From JBBIWA01 sp037439425 (GTDB lineage: Bacteria > Acidobacteriota > Blastocatellia > RBC074), in contig JBBIWA010000002.1 in NCBI GenBank assembly GCA_037439425.1, positions 1 through 64,000 of the forward strand: a stretch of DNA of 64,000 bases, in the 5' to 3' direction. Numbering within the stretch: the first letter of the stretch is position 1; each line of letters begins with the position of its first letter. The notes beneath the pieces are model-generated. The model saw only the letters and a list, made by a program, of their open reading frames with translations. It did not search any database and was not told the origin of the DNA. Below, piece by piece: positions 48,480-57,481 of this stretch. The translations under genes and the position numbers were made by a program.

Positions 48480-50027
48480 ATGGAAACGCTAAATGAATTG
48501 CGCCCGGATATTATTGCTCCGCGTGAGGCAACGCATGTGAGTGAGCGCACCAGGCTGGGATTGGGTGTGTTGGGAGCCGCGCTGGCGCTCGGGTTGCTCG
48601 GCGACGGGTTATTACGGGCAACACCGTGGGGCATCAATGTACTGCTGTGGACAGCAGCGCTCCTCATCGCCATCGCCATATTAGTGCGTTGGCGGCGCCT
48701 GGCGCTTGCCGGCAAAGGTCTCTGGTTGCTTGCGCCAGCGCTCTTCTTTGCTGCCGCCCTGGCCTGGCGTGATTCGTCGGTTCTCAAAGGGCTGGATGTG
48801 CTGATGCTCTTCATCACTTTATCGCTGCTTATGCTCCGAGCGAGAAGCGGACGCGTCATTCTGGCCAGCACTTTGGAGTATATCCAGGGAATGATCTTCA
48901 CGCTGGTCAGCACCTTATTGAGCGCGCCTGCTTTGTTCCGCACTGACATTCAATGGAAAGAGATTCCCCGCCATCCCTGGTCGCGGCAAGCGCCAGCCAT
49001 TGGGCGAGGGTTACTGATCGCCTTTCCCTTGCTGATCGTTTTTGGGGGACTGTTTGCAGCTGCCGATTCCGTCTTTGGCGACCTGGCTGACCGTCTCTTC
49101 AGCACCCTCACCGAGAATCTACTCAGGCATCTCTTCTTGACGTTCCTCATCGGCTGGCTCACCTGCGGTTTTCTGCGAGGAACGTTGTTGGCCAATGAGC
49201 TCACTTTACATAGCAGAGAGCGTCCGAGATTCCTTTATCTGGGTATTATTGAAATAGGCATTGTGCTCGGTTTGCTCGATCTTCTCTTTCTCGCCTTTGT
49301 CATCATTCAGTTTCGCTACTTCTTCGGTGGCGCCGCCACCGTTGTGGAGACTACCGGGCTGACTTATGCTGAATACGCCCGGCGGGGCTTTTTCGAACTG
49401 GTGACAGTAGCATCGTTAGCGCTTCCGTTACTCCTCTTGGCGCACTGGCTGCTGCGAAAAGAGAGTCCCAATCACGAACGCATCTATCGGGCGCTGGCTG
49501 GAGTGATGTTAGTAATGCTGGCAGTGATTATGATCTCGGCGGTGCAGCGCATGCGCTTGTATCAGAGCGAATATGGCCTGACGGAACTGCGCCTTTACAC
49601 GACCGCTTTTATGGCCTGGCTGGCGATAGTTTTCCTCTGGTTTGCCTCAACAGTACTATGCGGAAAGCGCGAGCGATTTGTCTTCGGCGCGTTAGTAGCA
49701 GCCTGGTTAGTTATCGGCTACTTACATCTTCTCAATCCTGACGCTCTGATCGTGCGCACCAACATTGGCCGCCTGAGCGCTGGCCGCAGCTTTGACGCAA
49801 AGTACGTCACCTCACTCAGCGCTGATGCCATACCATCGTTGACAGCTGCGCTCCCGAACTTGAGTCAAAAGGATCGCTGCCTGATAGCGACGCGCCTTCT
49901 CAAAAGGTGGCCACCATCGGCGCCCGTAGATTGGCGATCCTGGAGTTGGGCGCGTGCAACAGCTCAACAAGCACTGCCCAGCGAGTGGTTAAAAGTGCAA
50001 GCCCTAAGTTGCCAGCCGGAAAAGTAA
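48480..50027 (+). CDS. DUF4173 multi-pass membrane protein
   Basis: The 515-aa protein has about ten transmembrane helices, with the DUF4173 block FLFATAFMA-type sequence RLYTTAFMAWLAIVFLWFAST and the short loops LTYAEYARRGFFELV and GLTELRLYTT. The family is of unknown function. AGGTGAT precedes ATG 48480. The final 70 residues are hydrophilic. Confidence 0.85.
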   Translation: METLNELRPDIIAPREATHVSERTRLGLGVLGAALALGLLGDGLLRATPWGINVLLWTAALLIAIAILVRWRRLALAGKGLWLLAPALFFAAALAWRDSSVLKGLDVLMLFITLSLLMLRARSGRVILASTLEYIQGMIFTLVSTLLSAPALFRTDIQWKEIPRHPWSRQAPAIGRGLLIAFPLLIVFGGLFAAADSVFGDLADRLFSTLTENLLRHLFLTFLIGWLTCGFLRGTLLANELTLHSRERPRFLYLGIIEIGIVLGLLDLLFLAFVIIQFRYFFGGAATVVETTGLTYAEYARRGFFELVTVASLALPLLLLAHWLLRKESPNHERIYRALAGVMLVMLAVIMISAVQRMRLYQSEYGLTELRLYTTAFMAWLAIVFLWFASTVLCGKRERFVFGALVAAWLVIGYLHLLNPDALIVRTNIGRLSAGRSFDAKYVTSLSADAIPSLTAALPNLSQKDRCLIATRLLKRWPPSAPVDWRSWSWARATAQQALPSEWLKVQALSCQPEK

Positions 50028-50270
50028 CTTCAGCTTGGCGCCACCGCGGCACCAGCCATCATTGAAGTTCATAGCGCCGGTTTCAGCAAGGCCTGACAGA
50101 TGTGTGCGATCTTTTTGGAGCGGGATCAGGTAGCGCAGCTTAACGACTTTCACCGCCACAAACTCCCTCTTGGCGAACATCCGCGCGTAGTCTTCAGAGA
50201 GGATCACGCATGTCTCCAACCCGTTGTGACCTTTGATCAGATGTTCTTCTTTGGTGGAACTGGCACTCAT
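50004..50270 (-). CDS. Small hypothetical protein with sequestered start
   Basis: This 88-aa reading frame (MSASSTKEEHLIKGHNG) overlaps the 3' end of the DUF4173 gene by 24 bp. Its start follows GGAGGAG, but the RBS lies in a hairpin CGTGTGGA/TCCACACG (50271-50295). No family is recognised; it could be a fragment. Confidence 0.35.
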   Translation of the reverse strand: MSASSTKEEHLIKGHNGLETCVILSEDYARMFAKREFVAVKVVKLRYLIPLQKDRTHLSGLAETGAMNFNDGWCRGGAKLKLLFRLAT

Positions 50271-50295
50271 CGTGTGGAATCATCTCCTCCACACG
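50271..50295. repeat. Hairpin over a ribosome-binding site
   Basis: A perfect 8-bp stem CGTGTGGA/TCCACACG with a 9-nt loop lies directly before the minus-strand start at 50270, with GGAGGAG in the loop and stem. Confidence 0.5.
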
Positions 50296-50629
50296 ATAGG
50301 AGATGAAACTCTTCACGACGGCGACCCTGGGTACGCACGCTTGCGAGCGTGCTTGCCTTGCAGAAGTCGCACAGACAGCCTGGGTACGCACGCTTGCGAG
50401 CGTGCCTGCCTCGCAGAAGAAGCGCATTTTGATTTCAAGCGCTGCTGCCAACAAAACTCAACTCCCTGCAAGTGCACTGGGGATGGTGAGAGCGCCGCTT
50501 ACGGATACACAGCACGCTGGAAGCGTGCGTACCCAGAAGGCGTGCTGATCTCGGCGAGCTGCTCTATGGTTTCAAGGTTTCAAGGCGCTCTTTATCACTG
50601 CGGCAGGCCAGAAGCGTCTGCACTCGGCC
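50296..50629. repeat. Dispersed palindromic repeat copies
   Basis: CCTGGGTACGCACGCTTGCG... occurs twice (50326-50366 and 50379-50419, 41 bp, two mismatches, 12-bp gap). A third arm with CGCTGGAAGCGTGCGTACCCAG is at about 50515-50536. No gene is supported. Confidence 0.75.
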
Positions 50630-52792
50630 TCACCGCGCGGTGAGGTTACCATATTTCGGCGTCACTCCCAGGTTATAAAACAAGAAGGCGTAGATGTCAG
50701 CTGTCTGCTCGATAGCTTTGGTCGTGCTGCTCGCGCCATGCCCCGATTTGGTGTCAATCCGAATGAGCACCGGGTTCTCACGACTCGCCTTCTCCTGCAG
50801 GGTCGCGGCGTACTTGAACGAATGCGCCGGAACGACACGATCATCGTGATCAGCAGTGGTGATAAGCGTAGCCGGATACTTTACGCCTTCACGGATGTTA
50901 TGCAGCGGTGAGTAAGCATAAAGGGCTTTGAATTCCTCCGGATTATCGCTCGAGCCGTAATCGGCAATCCAGTTCCAACCGATGGTGAATTTGTGGAAGC
51001 GCAGCATGTCCATCACCCCAACTTGCGGGATTGCTACTTTGAATAGCTCAGGCCGTTGATTCATCACGGCGCCGACCAATAAGCCACCGTTTGAAGCGCC
51101 CTGAATTGCCAGCTTTTCGGGCGAAGTATACTTGTTCGCAATCAGCCACTCCGCCGCCGCGATGAAGTCATCAAAGACATTTTGCTTCTTGAGCTTCATT
51201 CCGGCCTCGTGCCACTTCTCGCCGTATTCACCGCCGCCGCGAATGTTGGCTGAGGCATAAACAAAGCCCTGTTCAAGCAAAGCCAGCCGCAACGAATTGA
51301 AGTTCGGTGAGGTGGTGATGTTGAAGCCGCCGTAACCATAAAGCAGCGCCGGATTCTGCCCGTCCAGCTTGAGACCCCGGCGATAGACGAGGAACATCGG
51401 AACGCGCGTGCCGTCTTTGCTCGTGTAGAAGACCTGCTTGGTTTCGTAATCTGTGGGCTTGAAATCAGGAATTTCAGGCGCGCGGAAGAGCGTGGTCTGC
51501 TGCGTAGCAATGTCGTAGCGGAAAATGGTCGGCGGGAAATTGAACGAGGTGAAAGTGTAGAAGACGAATTTGTCATCCCGCTCGCCACCAAACCCGCCGG
51601 CGGTGCCCAGTCCGGGCAGCTTGATTTCGTTTTCCAGCTTGCCTTCCAGACTGTAGACAAAGACGCGCGTCGCCACATCTTTCAGATAGACAGCAAAGAG
51701 TTTCCCCCCCGCCGTTGTCACAGACCGAAGCGGTTCGGTCTTTTCAGGCAAGATATCTTTCCAGTTTTTCTCCTCGGGATTTTTGGGATCATACAAGAAA
51801 ACACGGCCATTGGGCGCCTTCCTGTCGGTCTCGATCAGAAACTTATCGCCAACATTGTCCACGACGCTGAAGCTGTCATCGCCGATCGTCGCAATAATCG
51901 GAGTGAAGTTCTTCTCGCCCTTGGAGAGATCGCGGAAGAAGAGCGCATTCCCTTTTTTGCCCTTGCCACGTTCGGAAATGCTGAGAATTGCAAACCGCTC
52001 ATCTTCCGTCGTGCTGACGAAATGGAAGCGCTGCGGATTAGCCGGGTCTTCATAAACCAGCTCGTCTTCCGACTGCGGGGTGCCAACACGATGATAGTAA
52101 ACTTTGTGGTTCTCGTTCTTGAAGGAGAGCTCGCGACCCTTCTCCGGTTCCGGATAACGGTTGTAGAAGAACCCGTCGCCGTGCCAGGCGACACTCGATA
52201 CCTTGATCCATTTCAGGTGATCAGGCAGCGTCTTTTTGGTTGCGACCTCCAACACGAAATACTCTTGCCAGTCCGAACCGCCCTTGGAGACGCCATAGAC
52301 TGCATACTTGCCGGTCTTCGAGAGCGCGAAAGTGCTCAGCCGCGAGGTCCCATCTTCAGAGAATTTGTTCGGATCCAGCAATACTTCCGGTTCCCCTTCC
52401 AGACCTCTCTGCAGGTAGAGCACACTTTGATTCTGCAAACCATCATTCTTCGAGAAGAAGAAGTATTCGCCCTTGCGAGAGGGCGCAGAGTATTTCGGAT
52501 AGTTGTAGAGTTGCTCCAGCCGCTGCTTGAGCTGCGACCGATAGGGGATCCGTTCCAGATAGGCGAAGGTCACTTTATTCTGTTCTTCGACCCACCTGGC
52601 CGTCTCAGGTGAATTGTCCTCCTCCAGCCAACGGTACGGGTCAGGGACTTTGACACCGTGATAGATGTCAACGTGATCAACCTTCCTGGTTTTGGGGTAT
52701 TGTAGCGGTTGTTGCGCACTGCTCAGGAACCAGGTGGCAGCAACCAGGAAGAGAACGATGAAGGTGACAAAGGCAAAACCGCTCTTTCTCAT
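50630..52792 (-). CDS. Secreted prolyl oligopeptidase (S9A)
   Basis: The 720-aa protein has a signal peptide (FAFVTFIVLFLVAATWFLSSA). The N-terminal part is a seven-bladed propeller (YRWLEEDNSPETARWVEEQN...). The alpha/beta-hydrolase domain has the nucleophile in IQGASNGGLLVGAVMNQRPELF, an Asp in TADHDDRVVPAHS and the His in KSGHGASSTTKAIEQ. It should cleave after proline in short periplasmic or extracellular peptides. The arrangement is complete and of usual length. Confidence 0.95.
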   Translation of the reverse strand: MRKSGFAFVTFIVLFLVAATWFLSSAQQPLQYPKTRKVDHVDIYHGVKVPDPYRWLEEDNSPETARWVEEQNKVTFAYLERIPYRSQLKQRLEQLYNYPKYSAPSRKGEYFFFSKNDGLQNQSVLYLQRGLEGEPEVLLDPNKFSEDGTSRLSTFALSKTGKYAVYGVSKGGSDWQEYFVLEVATKKTLPDHLKWIKVSSVAWHGDGFFYNRYPEPEKGRELSFKNENHKVYYHRVGTPQSEDELVYEDPANPQRFHFVSTTEDERFAILSISERGKGKKGNALFFRDLSKGEKNFTPIIATIGDDSFSVVDNVGDKFLIETDRKAPNGRVFLYDPKNPEEKNWKDILPEKTEPLRSVTTAGGKLFAVYLKDVATRVFVYSLEGKLENEIKLPGLGTAGGFGGERDDKFVFYTFTSFNFPPTIFRYDIATQQTTLFRAPEIPDFKPTDYETKQVFYTSKDGTRVPMFLVYRRGLKLDGQNPALLYGYGGFNITTSPNFNSLRLALLEQGFVYASANIRGGGEYGEKWHEAGMKLKKQNVFDDFIAAAEWLIANKYTSPEKLAIQGASNGGLLVGAVMNQRPELFKVAIPQVGVMDMLRFHKFTIGWNWIADYGSSDNPEEFKALYAYSPLHNIREGVKYPATLITTADHDDRVVPAHSFKYAATLQEKASRENPVLIRIDTKSGHGASSTTKAIEQTADIYAFLFYNLGVTPKYGNLTAR

Positions 52793-53042
52793 TTTGATTC
52801 CTCCCTAATCGCATTCCGGCAAAGAGATCATCCCCTTCAGGGCAGAAGAGATCTCCACTCTCAGGCCAGTCTACCGCGACGTAAAACACGACCACAGTGT
52901 ATGTTTGCAAACCTCGCCTATATTAACGAGGCGGGACGGTCAAGGCAATAGAGGGGTGACAACGGTTGACACCAGAACCGAGTTCAGGTAGCAGTAATGT
53001 TCTCAAGCAAACAATCAAATGCTCAAAAAAAGGACGGCCAAG

Positions 53043-53951
53043 ATGAAACCAGGTAATTGCCTCAGACGAAGCTCCCCGACCATCTCGATGTGGGTGCTCT
53101 GCTTAGCAGCCATCGGGCTGCTGAGCGCAGGCTCGAGCGCCTGCCAAGCAAGCCGTAAACCAACGGCGCAACGGTACGAACTTAAGGGCAAGGTGGTCGC
53201 CGTAGACCGGCAAAAAGCTCAGGTAACCATCGCCCACGAAGCCATTCCAGGTTATATGGAAGCGATGACTATGCCCTTCAGACTCAAAGATGATTGGCCC
53301 TTCAGCATCCTGGAGCCCGGCAATCAGATCCAGGCGACGCTCGTCGTGGAGGGCGATCGCTCCTGGCTGGAAGAGGTGACCATTACACAAAGCAGCCCAG
53401 CGGAGACGCCTTCGCCTAACACCAGCTGGGTGACCCAACCTGAGCCGGGCGCTGAGGTACCCAACTTCTCGCTCTCCAATCAGGATGGGAGACGCATTCG
53501 CTTGCACCAGTATCGCGGCCAGGCGCTGGTTGTCACTTTCATCTATACCCGCTGCCCCTTACCGGATTACTGCCCGCTGATGAGCCAGCACTTTGCCCAG
53601 ATCAACCGGGCGCTTGAGGAAAATCCTGCCCACTATCCCAGGACCCATTTACTCAGCGTCAGCTTCGATTCAGACTTCGATACCCCCGAGGTCCTGCGCC
53701 GCTATGCGGCTACTTATCTCGGGAAGAGAGGGCGCACGGCTTTTGAAGGCTGGGAGTTTGCTTCAGGCACCGAGCAAGAGATCAAGCAGATAACCAGCTT
53801 CTTCGGGCTGAGCTACTGGCCGCAAGACGACCAGATCGTCCATTCGCTCAGCACCACGTTGATTTCACCCGAAGGAAAGGTCGTCAAAGTTTATCGCGGC
53901 AATGAATGGAAGCCAGAAGAGCTGTTGGCTGAGCTGGCCAAATTGCAATGA
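53043..53951 (+). CDS. SCO1/SenC-like protein with N-terminal CusF-like copper domain
   Basis: The 302-aa protein (ATG 53043, MKPGNCLRRSS) has a hydrophobic leader ending AGSSACQAS, possibly a lipoprotein signal. Residues about 45-120 form a CusF/PcoE-like copper-binding domain (GKVVAVDRQKAQVTIAHEAIPGYMEAMTMPF). Residues about 145-300 form a SCO thioredoxin fold with the metal motif TRCPLPDYCPLMS and the distal His in DQIVHSLSTTLI. It probably delivers copper to cytochrome c oxidase. No oxidase gene is nearby. Confidence 0.88.
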   Translation: MKPGNCLRRSSPTISMWVLCLAAIGLLSAGSSACQASRKPTAQRYELKGKVVAVDRQKAQVTIAHEAIPGYMEAMTMPFRLKDDWPFSILEPGNQIQATLVVEGDRSWLEEVTITQSSPAETPSPNTSWVTQPEPGAEVPNFSLSNQDGRRIRLHQYRGQALVVTFIYTRCPLPDYCPLMSQHFAQINRALEENPAHYPRTHLLSVSFDSDFDTPEVLRRYAATYLGKRGRTAFEGWEFASGTEQEIKQITSFFGLSYWPQDDQIVHSLSTTLISPEGKVVKVYRGNEWKPEELLAELAKLQ

Positions 53952-53969
53952 GAGCCCACCTCACCTGCA

Positions 53970-55790
53970 TCAGCTCAATTCCATTTCCACTTTGGGATAG
54001 AGCTTATCAATCACCTCCCGATACTTCTCTTCGACGAATTGGCGGCGGACTTTGAGCGAGGGCGTAAGCTCGCCCCCTTCGATGGTAAATTCCTTGTCCA
54101 GCAACGCAATCTTCTTGATCTTTTCGTGCGGCGCCAGGTCTTTGGTGACCTCATCTACTTTCTTTTTGAAATACTCGATGATTCGCGGATGGCGAGTCAA
54201 TTCGCTCTGGTCTCTGACCTCGAGTGAGAGCGACTCAGCATAGGCTTGCAGCCCACTGAAGTTCGGCACAATTAAAGCTGAGGGGAATTTGCGCTCGTTA
54301 CCAACCACGATCACCTGCTCCACCAGCGGGACACTGCGAATCAGGTTTTCGATCATCTGTGGCGCGATATACTTGCCGAGGCTGGTCTTGATCAGGTCCT
54401 TCTTGCGATCAGTGATCCGGATGAAGCCATCGCTGTCAATAGCTCCGATATCTCCGGTGCAGAGCCAGACTCCATCTTCCCGGCGTTGTAAAACCTGCTC
54501 CGTCTCCTCCGGCATTTGATAATAGCCCTGCATGACGTTGTCGCCCTGCACTAACAGTTCCCCATCTTCGGCTATTTGTACTCGCACACCGGGAATGGGT
54601 TTTCCAATCGTCCCGATCCGGTTCTCTTCAACCCGATTGACCGCGACGATGGGCGAGGTCTCCGTCAAACCGTAGCCTTGAATGATCGTGATGCCTGCCC
54701 CGGCAAAGATGTAGGCCAGCTCCGGCGAGAGCGCCGAACCACCGGAGATAAAGAAGCGAACCCGTCCACCTACCGCTGCGCGCCACTTCCGAAAGACCAA
54801 GCGATCAGCTATCCGATGCTGCAAGGCTAACGCGGCAGGCACCGGCTGTCTCTGATCCTTTAGCATCGCAACTTCCCGCCCCACTTTGAGCGCGCGGTGA
54901 AATACCCTCTGTTGCCACGGAGCGCTAGAGGCCGCGATTTTATTGATCTGGGCGTAGATCTTTTCAAACAGCCGCGGCACGGCAGTCATAATGGTTGGTC
55001 GGATCTCTTTGATGTCTTCGGCCACGGTCTCGACACTGCGCGCAAAGCAGATTTGAATGCCAAAATAGAGATAGATATAAAGCACCGTTCGCTCAAAGAT
55101 GTGGGAAAGCGGCAAAAAGCTGAGCGCGACATCGTCTTCGCGCGGCCCGACCGCATAGCCGGTTTGCAACGCGTCGAAAACGATATTGTGATGCGTCAGC
55201 ATCACTCCCTTTGGTTCGCCCGTGGTTCCAGAGGTATAGATGATCGTGGCCAGATCATCTGGGCCAGCTTGCTGCGTCAACTCCCGATAGAGTTCAGGAT
55301 GTCGCGTGCGCTGCTCGGCGCCCAGCTCTTCAAGCGCCGCTAAAGTCATGACAGGTTCATCCTGCGCAGCTTCAAAGAGGACAACCTTCAGCTCGGTCTG
55401 GCGTTTTAATGCATCCAGGACCGGTTGAATGCGACGCAGCAACTTAGTGGTTGAGACGAACAGAATCCGCACGCCGGCATTCTTCAGAATGTAGCCAACC
55501 TGTTCGATTGCCTGTGTGGGATAGATGGGCACATTGATCCCACCACAGGCCAGAATCCCATAATCGGTAATACTCCATTCAGGACTGCTTTCGGCCATCA
55601 ACCCGACCCGGTCGCCCGCCCGGATGCCAAGATGGTGCAGGCCCAACGCCACATTGCGCACCCGTTCATCCAGTTGCGCGCCGGTAATCTCTTGCCAGGC
55701 CTGATCGCGCTTGTAGCGCATAACCACCCGATCGGCTCGCCTGGCTACAGCCTGGGCAAACAGCTCGTTAATTGTGCGAGGCTTCTCCAT
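53970..55790 (-). CDS. Long-chain acyl-CoA synthetase (AMP-binding)
   Basis: The 606-aa protein is an adenylate-forming enzyme. The P-loop is TIIYTSGTTGEPKGVML. Others are FLPLSHIFERTVLYIYL, FISGGSALSPELA, IIQGYGLTETSPIVAVN, WLCTGDIGAIDSDGFIRITDRKKDLIKTSLGKYIAP and the C-terminal DLAPHEKIKKIALL. It matches FadD15-type bacterial synthetases. It converges with the SCO gene 18 bp away. Confidence 0.92.
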   Translation of the reverse strand: MEKPRTINELFAQAVARRADRVVMRYKRDQAWQEITGAQLDERVRNVALGLHHLGIRAGDRVGLMAESSPEWSITDYGILACGGINVPIYPTQAIEQVGYILKNAGVRILFVSTTKLLRRIQPVLDALKRQTELKVVLFEAAQDEPVMTLAALEELGAEQRTRHPELYRELTQQAGPDDLATIIYTSGTTGEPKGVMLTHHNIVFDALQTGYAVGPREDDVALSFLPLSHIFERTVLYIYLYFGIQICFARSVETVAEDIKEIRPTIMTAVPRLFEKIYAQINKIAASSAPWQQRVFHRALKVGREVAMLKDQRQPVPAALALQHRIADRLVFRKWRAAVGGRVRFFISGGSALSPELAYIFAGAGITIIQGYGLTETSPIVAVNRVEENRIGTIGKPIPGVRVQIAEDGELLVQGDNVMQGYYQMPEETEQVLQRREDGVWLCTGDIGAIDSDGFIRITDRKKDLIKTSLGKYIAPQMIENLIRSVPLVEQVIVVGNERKFPSALIVPNFSGLQAYAESLSLEVRDQSELTRHPRIIEYFKKKVDEVTKDLAPHEKIKKIALLDKEFTIEGGELTPSLKVRRQFVEEKYREVIDKLYPKVEMELS

Positions 55791-56153
55791 GCTGACTATC
55801 CCTCTGGTTGATACTGTCTGAGATTGGTAATCGCCAGGAAGACCGCAGCTTCGATCAAGCTCAAGAGTCGAAAACTCCAGGCCATCTGCGAGCCAGCTAG
55901 ATTAAGATCTGAACTCGCAGCTCAGCTACTGAAACGATTACTCCGGTATCAAACGCTGTAGATATTTGCGCTTGTGATCATCAATCTATTCAGCTATTTT
56001 GTCAATTCCAAGCTACGGTACTCTCTTCTCACTAAATCACGTAGCACGATAGATCTCAGACGCTGCCAAATCGGGCAAGGCCTTGACACTCAAGAGCAAT
56101 TTTCATATCCTCAGCGTTCGCGCTTTTGACGATTTCTATGGAGAATATATCTT
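55791..56153. other. Intergenic upstream of rplM
   Basis: It carries the upstream regions of two divergent genes. A promoter is found for rplM; otherwise no feature is evident. Confidence 0.5.
56083..56111 (+). promoter_or_regulatory. Promoter of the ribosomal cluster
   Basis: TTGACA and TATCCT are separated by 17 bp, 42 bp before the rplM start. GGAG lies 10 nt upstream of ATG 56154. Confidence 0.5.
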
Positions 56154-56597
56154 ATGTCTACCTACTTTCCGAGTGGTAAAGGTCTGGAGAGCCAGAGGCG
56201 ATGGTACGTCGTTGATGCTGCCGGGCAACCCATTGGTCGTTTGGCGAGCGAAGTGGCTCAGCTTCTGATGGGCAAGCATAAACCTACTTATACCCCCTTT
56301 CTCGATCTCGGGGATCACCTCATCGTAATTAACGCGGCCCAGGTGGTCTTCAAAGGCAATAAACTGGAGAAGAAATTATACCGGCATCATACGGGCTATC
56401 CTGGCGGTCTGAAGACGGCTAAGGCCAGAGACCGGATGGCCAAACACCCAGAACGAGTCGTCGAAGAGGCTATCAAAGGCATGCTGCCCAAGACCAAACT
56501 GGGGCGCGCTATAGCCAGCAAGCTCAGGGTCTATGCTGGAGCTGAGCATCCGCACGGCGCGCAGAAACCAGCGGCGCTCAAACTCGGAGCGCAGTAA
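56154..56597 (+). CDS. rplM: 50S ribosomal protein L13
   Basis: The 147-aa protein shows the L13 hallmarks WYVVDAAGQPIGRLASEVAQLLMGKHKP, GDHLIVINAAQVVFKGNKLEKK, RHTGYPGGLK-like HHTGYPGGLKT and MLPKTKLGRAIASKLRVY. It begins the translation cluster. Normally rpsI follows within a few tens of bases; here 270 bp intervene. Confidence 0.97.
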   Translation: MSTYFPSGKGLESQRRWYVVDAAGQPIGRLASEVAQLLMGKHKPTYTPFLDLGDHLIVINAAQVVFKGNKLEKKLYRHHTGYPGGLKTAKARDRMAKHPERVVEEAIKGMLPKTKLGRAIASKLRVYAGAEHPHGAQKPAALKLGAQ

Positions 56598-56867
56598 CAG
56601 AGACGGGCAATCCTCTTAAGGAGTCCTCCAGGTCGTCACGAGGACGCCCTGAGAGCAATGAAGAATCAGTTGCGAGCGGGAAGCTCTGGCCTTGCCCAGA
56701 GTTCCCTGAGAAGTTTTCATGAGGCAAGCCTGGCCTTGAGAGTTATGAAACCGCAGCGCGCGATGTCCGACAAACTGCAGTTTGTCGTTGCCCACGCAGG
56801 GAGCGCGCTGCGAGGAATCAAAACAAACTGAAGTTGATTGGACATCTTCTGAGGAGCGATTTCACAG
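56598..56867. other. Structured intergenic region between rplM and rpsI
   Basis: It contains a strong hairpin at 56678-56706 (GGGAA and CTCTGG pairing with CCAGAG and TTCCC, one bulge), and a nested pair: an outer stem CGCAGCGCGC/GCGCGCTGCG (56752-56761, 56803-56812) enclosing the perfect 20-bp palindrome CGACAAACTGCAGTTTGTCG (56768-56787). No T tract is found, so a leader RNA or a palindromic insertion is more likely than a terminator. Confidence 0.6.
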
Positions 56868-57260
56868 GTGGCTGAGATTCAATATTACGGAACAGGTCGG
56901 CGCAAGAGCGCTACAGCGCGTGTCTATTTGCGCCCGGGCAGTGGCACCTTTCAGGTGAACCGTGTCCCGATTGATCAATACTTCAAGAACGAGACGCTGC
57001 GGATGATTATTCGCCAGCCGTTACAATTGACCGACACGCTAGGCAAGTTCGACGTACTGGTCAATGTGGAAGGTGGCGGTATCTCTGGACAGGCTGGGGC
57101 CGTGCGTCACGGGATTGCACGTGCACTGGTCGAGTTCAATGCGGAACTGCGTAAGAAACTCAAGAAAGCCGGCCTGCTGACGCGTGATCCGCGCGTGAAA
57201 GAACGCAAGAAGTACGGCCAAAAAGGCGCTCGCAAGCGGTTCCAGTTCTCGAAACGTTAA
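56868..57260 (+). CDS. rpsI: 30S ribosomal protein S9
   Basis: The 130-aa protein starts at GTG 56868 (MAEIQYYGTGRRKSATARVYL) after GAGGAG. The family landmarks GGGISGQAGAVRHGIARAL and RDPRVKERKKYGQKGARKRFQFSKR, with the C-terminal SKR that contacts P-site tRNA, are intact. The last codons are duplicated downstream (57239-57346). Confidence 0.97.
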   Translation: MAEIQYYGTGRRKSATARVYLRPGSGTFQVNRVPIDQYFKNETLRMIIRQPLQLTDTLGKFDVLVNVEGGGISGQAGAVRHGIARALVEFNAELRKKLKKAGLLTRDPRVKERKKYGQKGARKRFQFSKR

Positions 57261-57346
57261 GTCGTCAGTGGAATTTCAGCCAAGGTCTTTGTGTAGTGAT
57301 AGGCAAAGAAGTTCCAGTTCTCGAAACGTTAACTCGTCAGTGGAAT
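57239..57346. repeat. Direct repeat pair, 36 bp, spanning the rpsI stop codon
   Basis: Copies at 57239-57274 (including the last codons of rpsI and TAA) and 57311-57346 differ by one base, 72 bp apart. A 36-bp A/T-rich insert (57275-57310) separates them. Confidence 0.9.
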
Positions 57347-57481
57347 AGCCCCGGCAGCGGCTACCGTTTGAGGATCAACTGACCCAATCCATTGCTGGAG
57401 CCACCATTGGTTGTTGCGGCTAACGAACCGATAATTCGGCTCCTGCGAGTACATAAACCAAAATAGTGAACGGAGGTGTGA

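Noticed and set aside
56768..56787. Transcription terminator between rplM and rpsI
   Set aside because: The palindrome is perfect but no T run follows on either strand.
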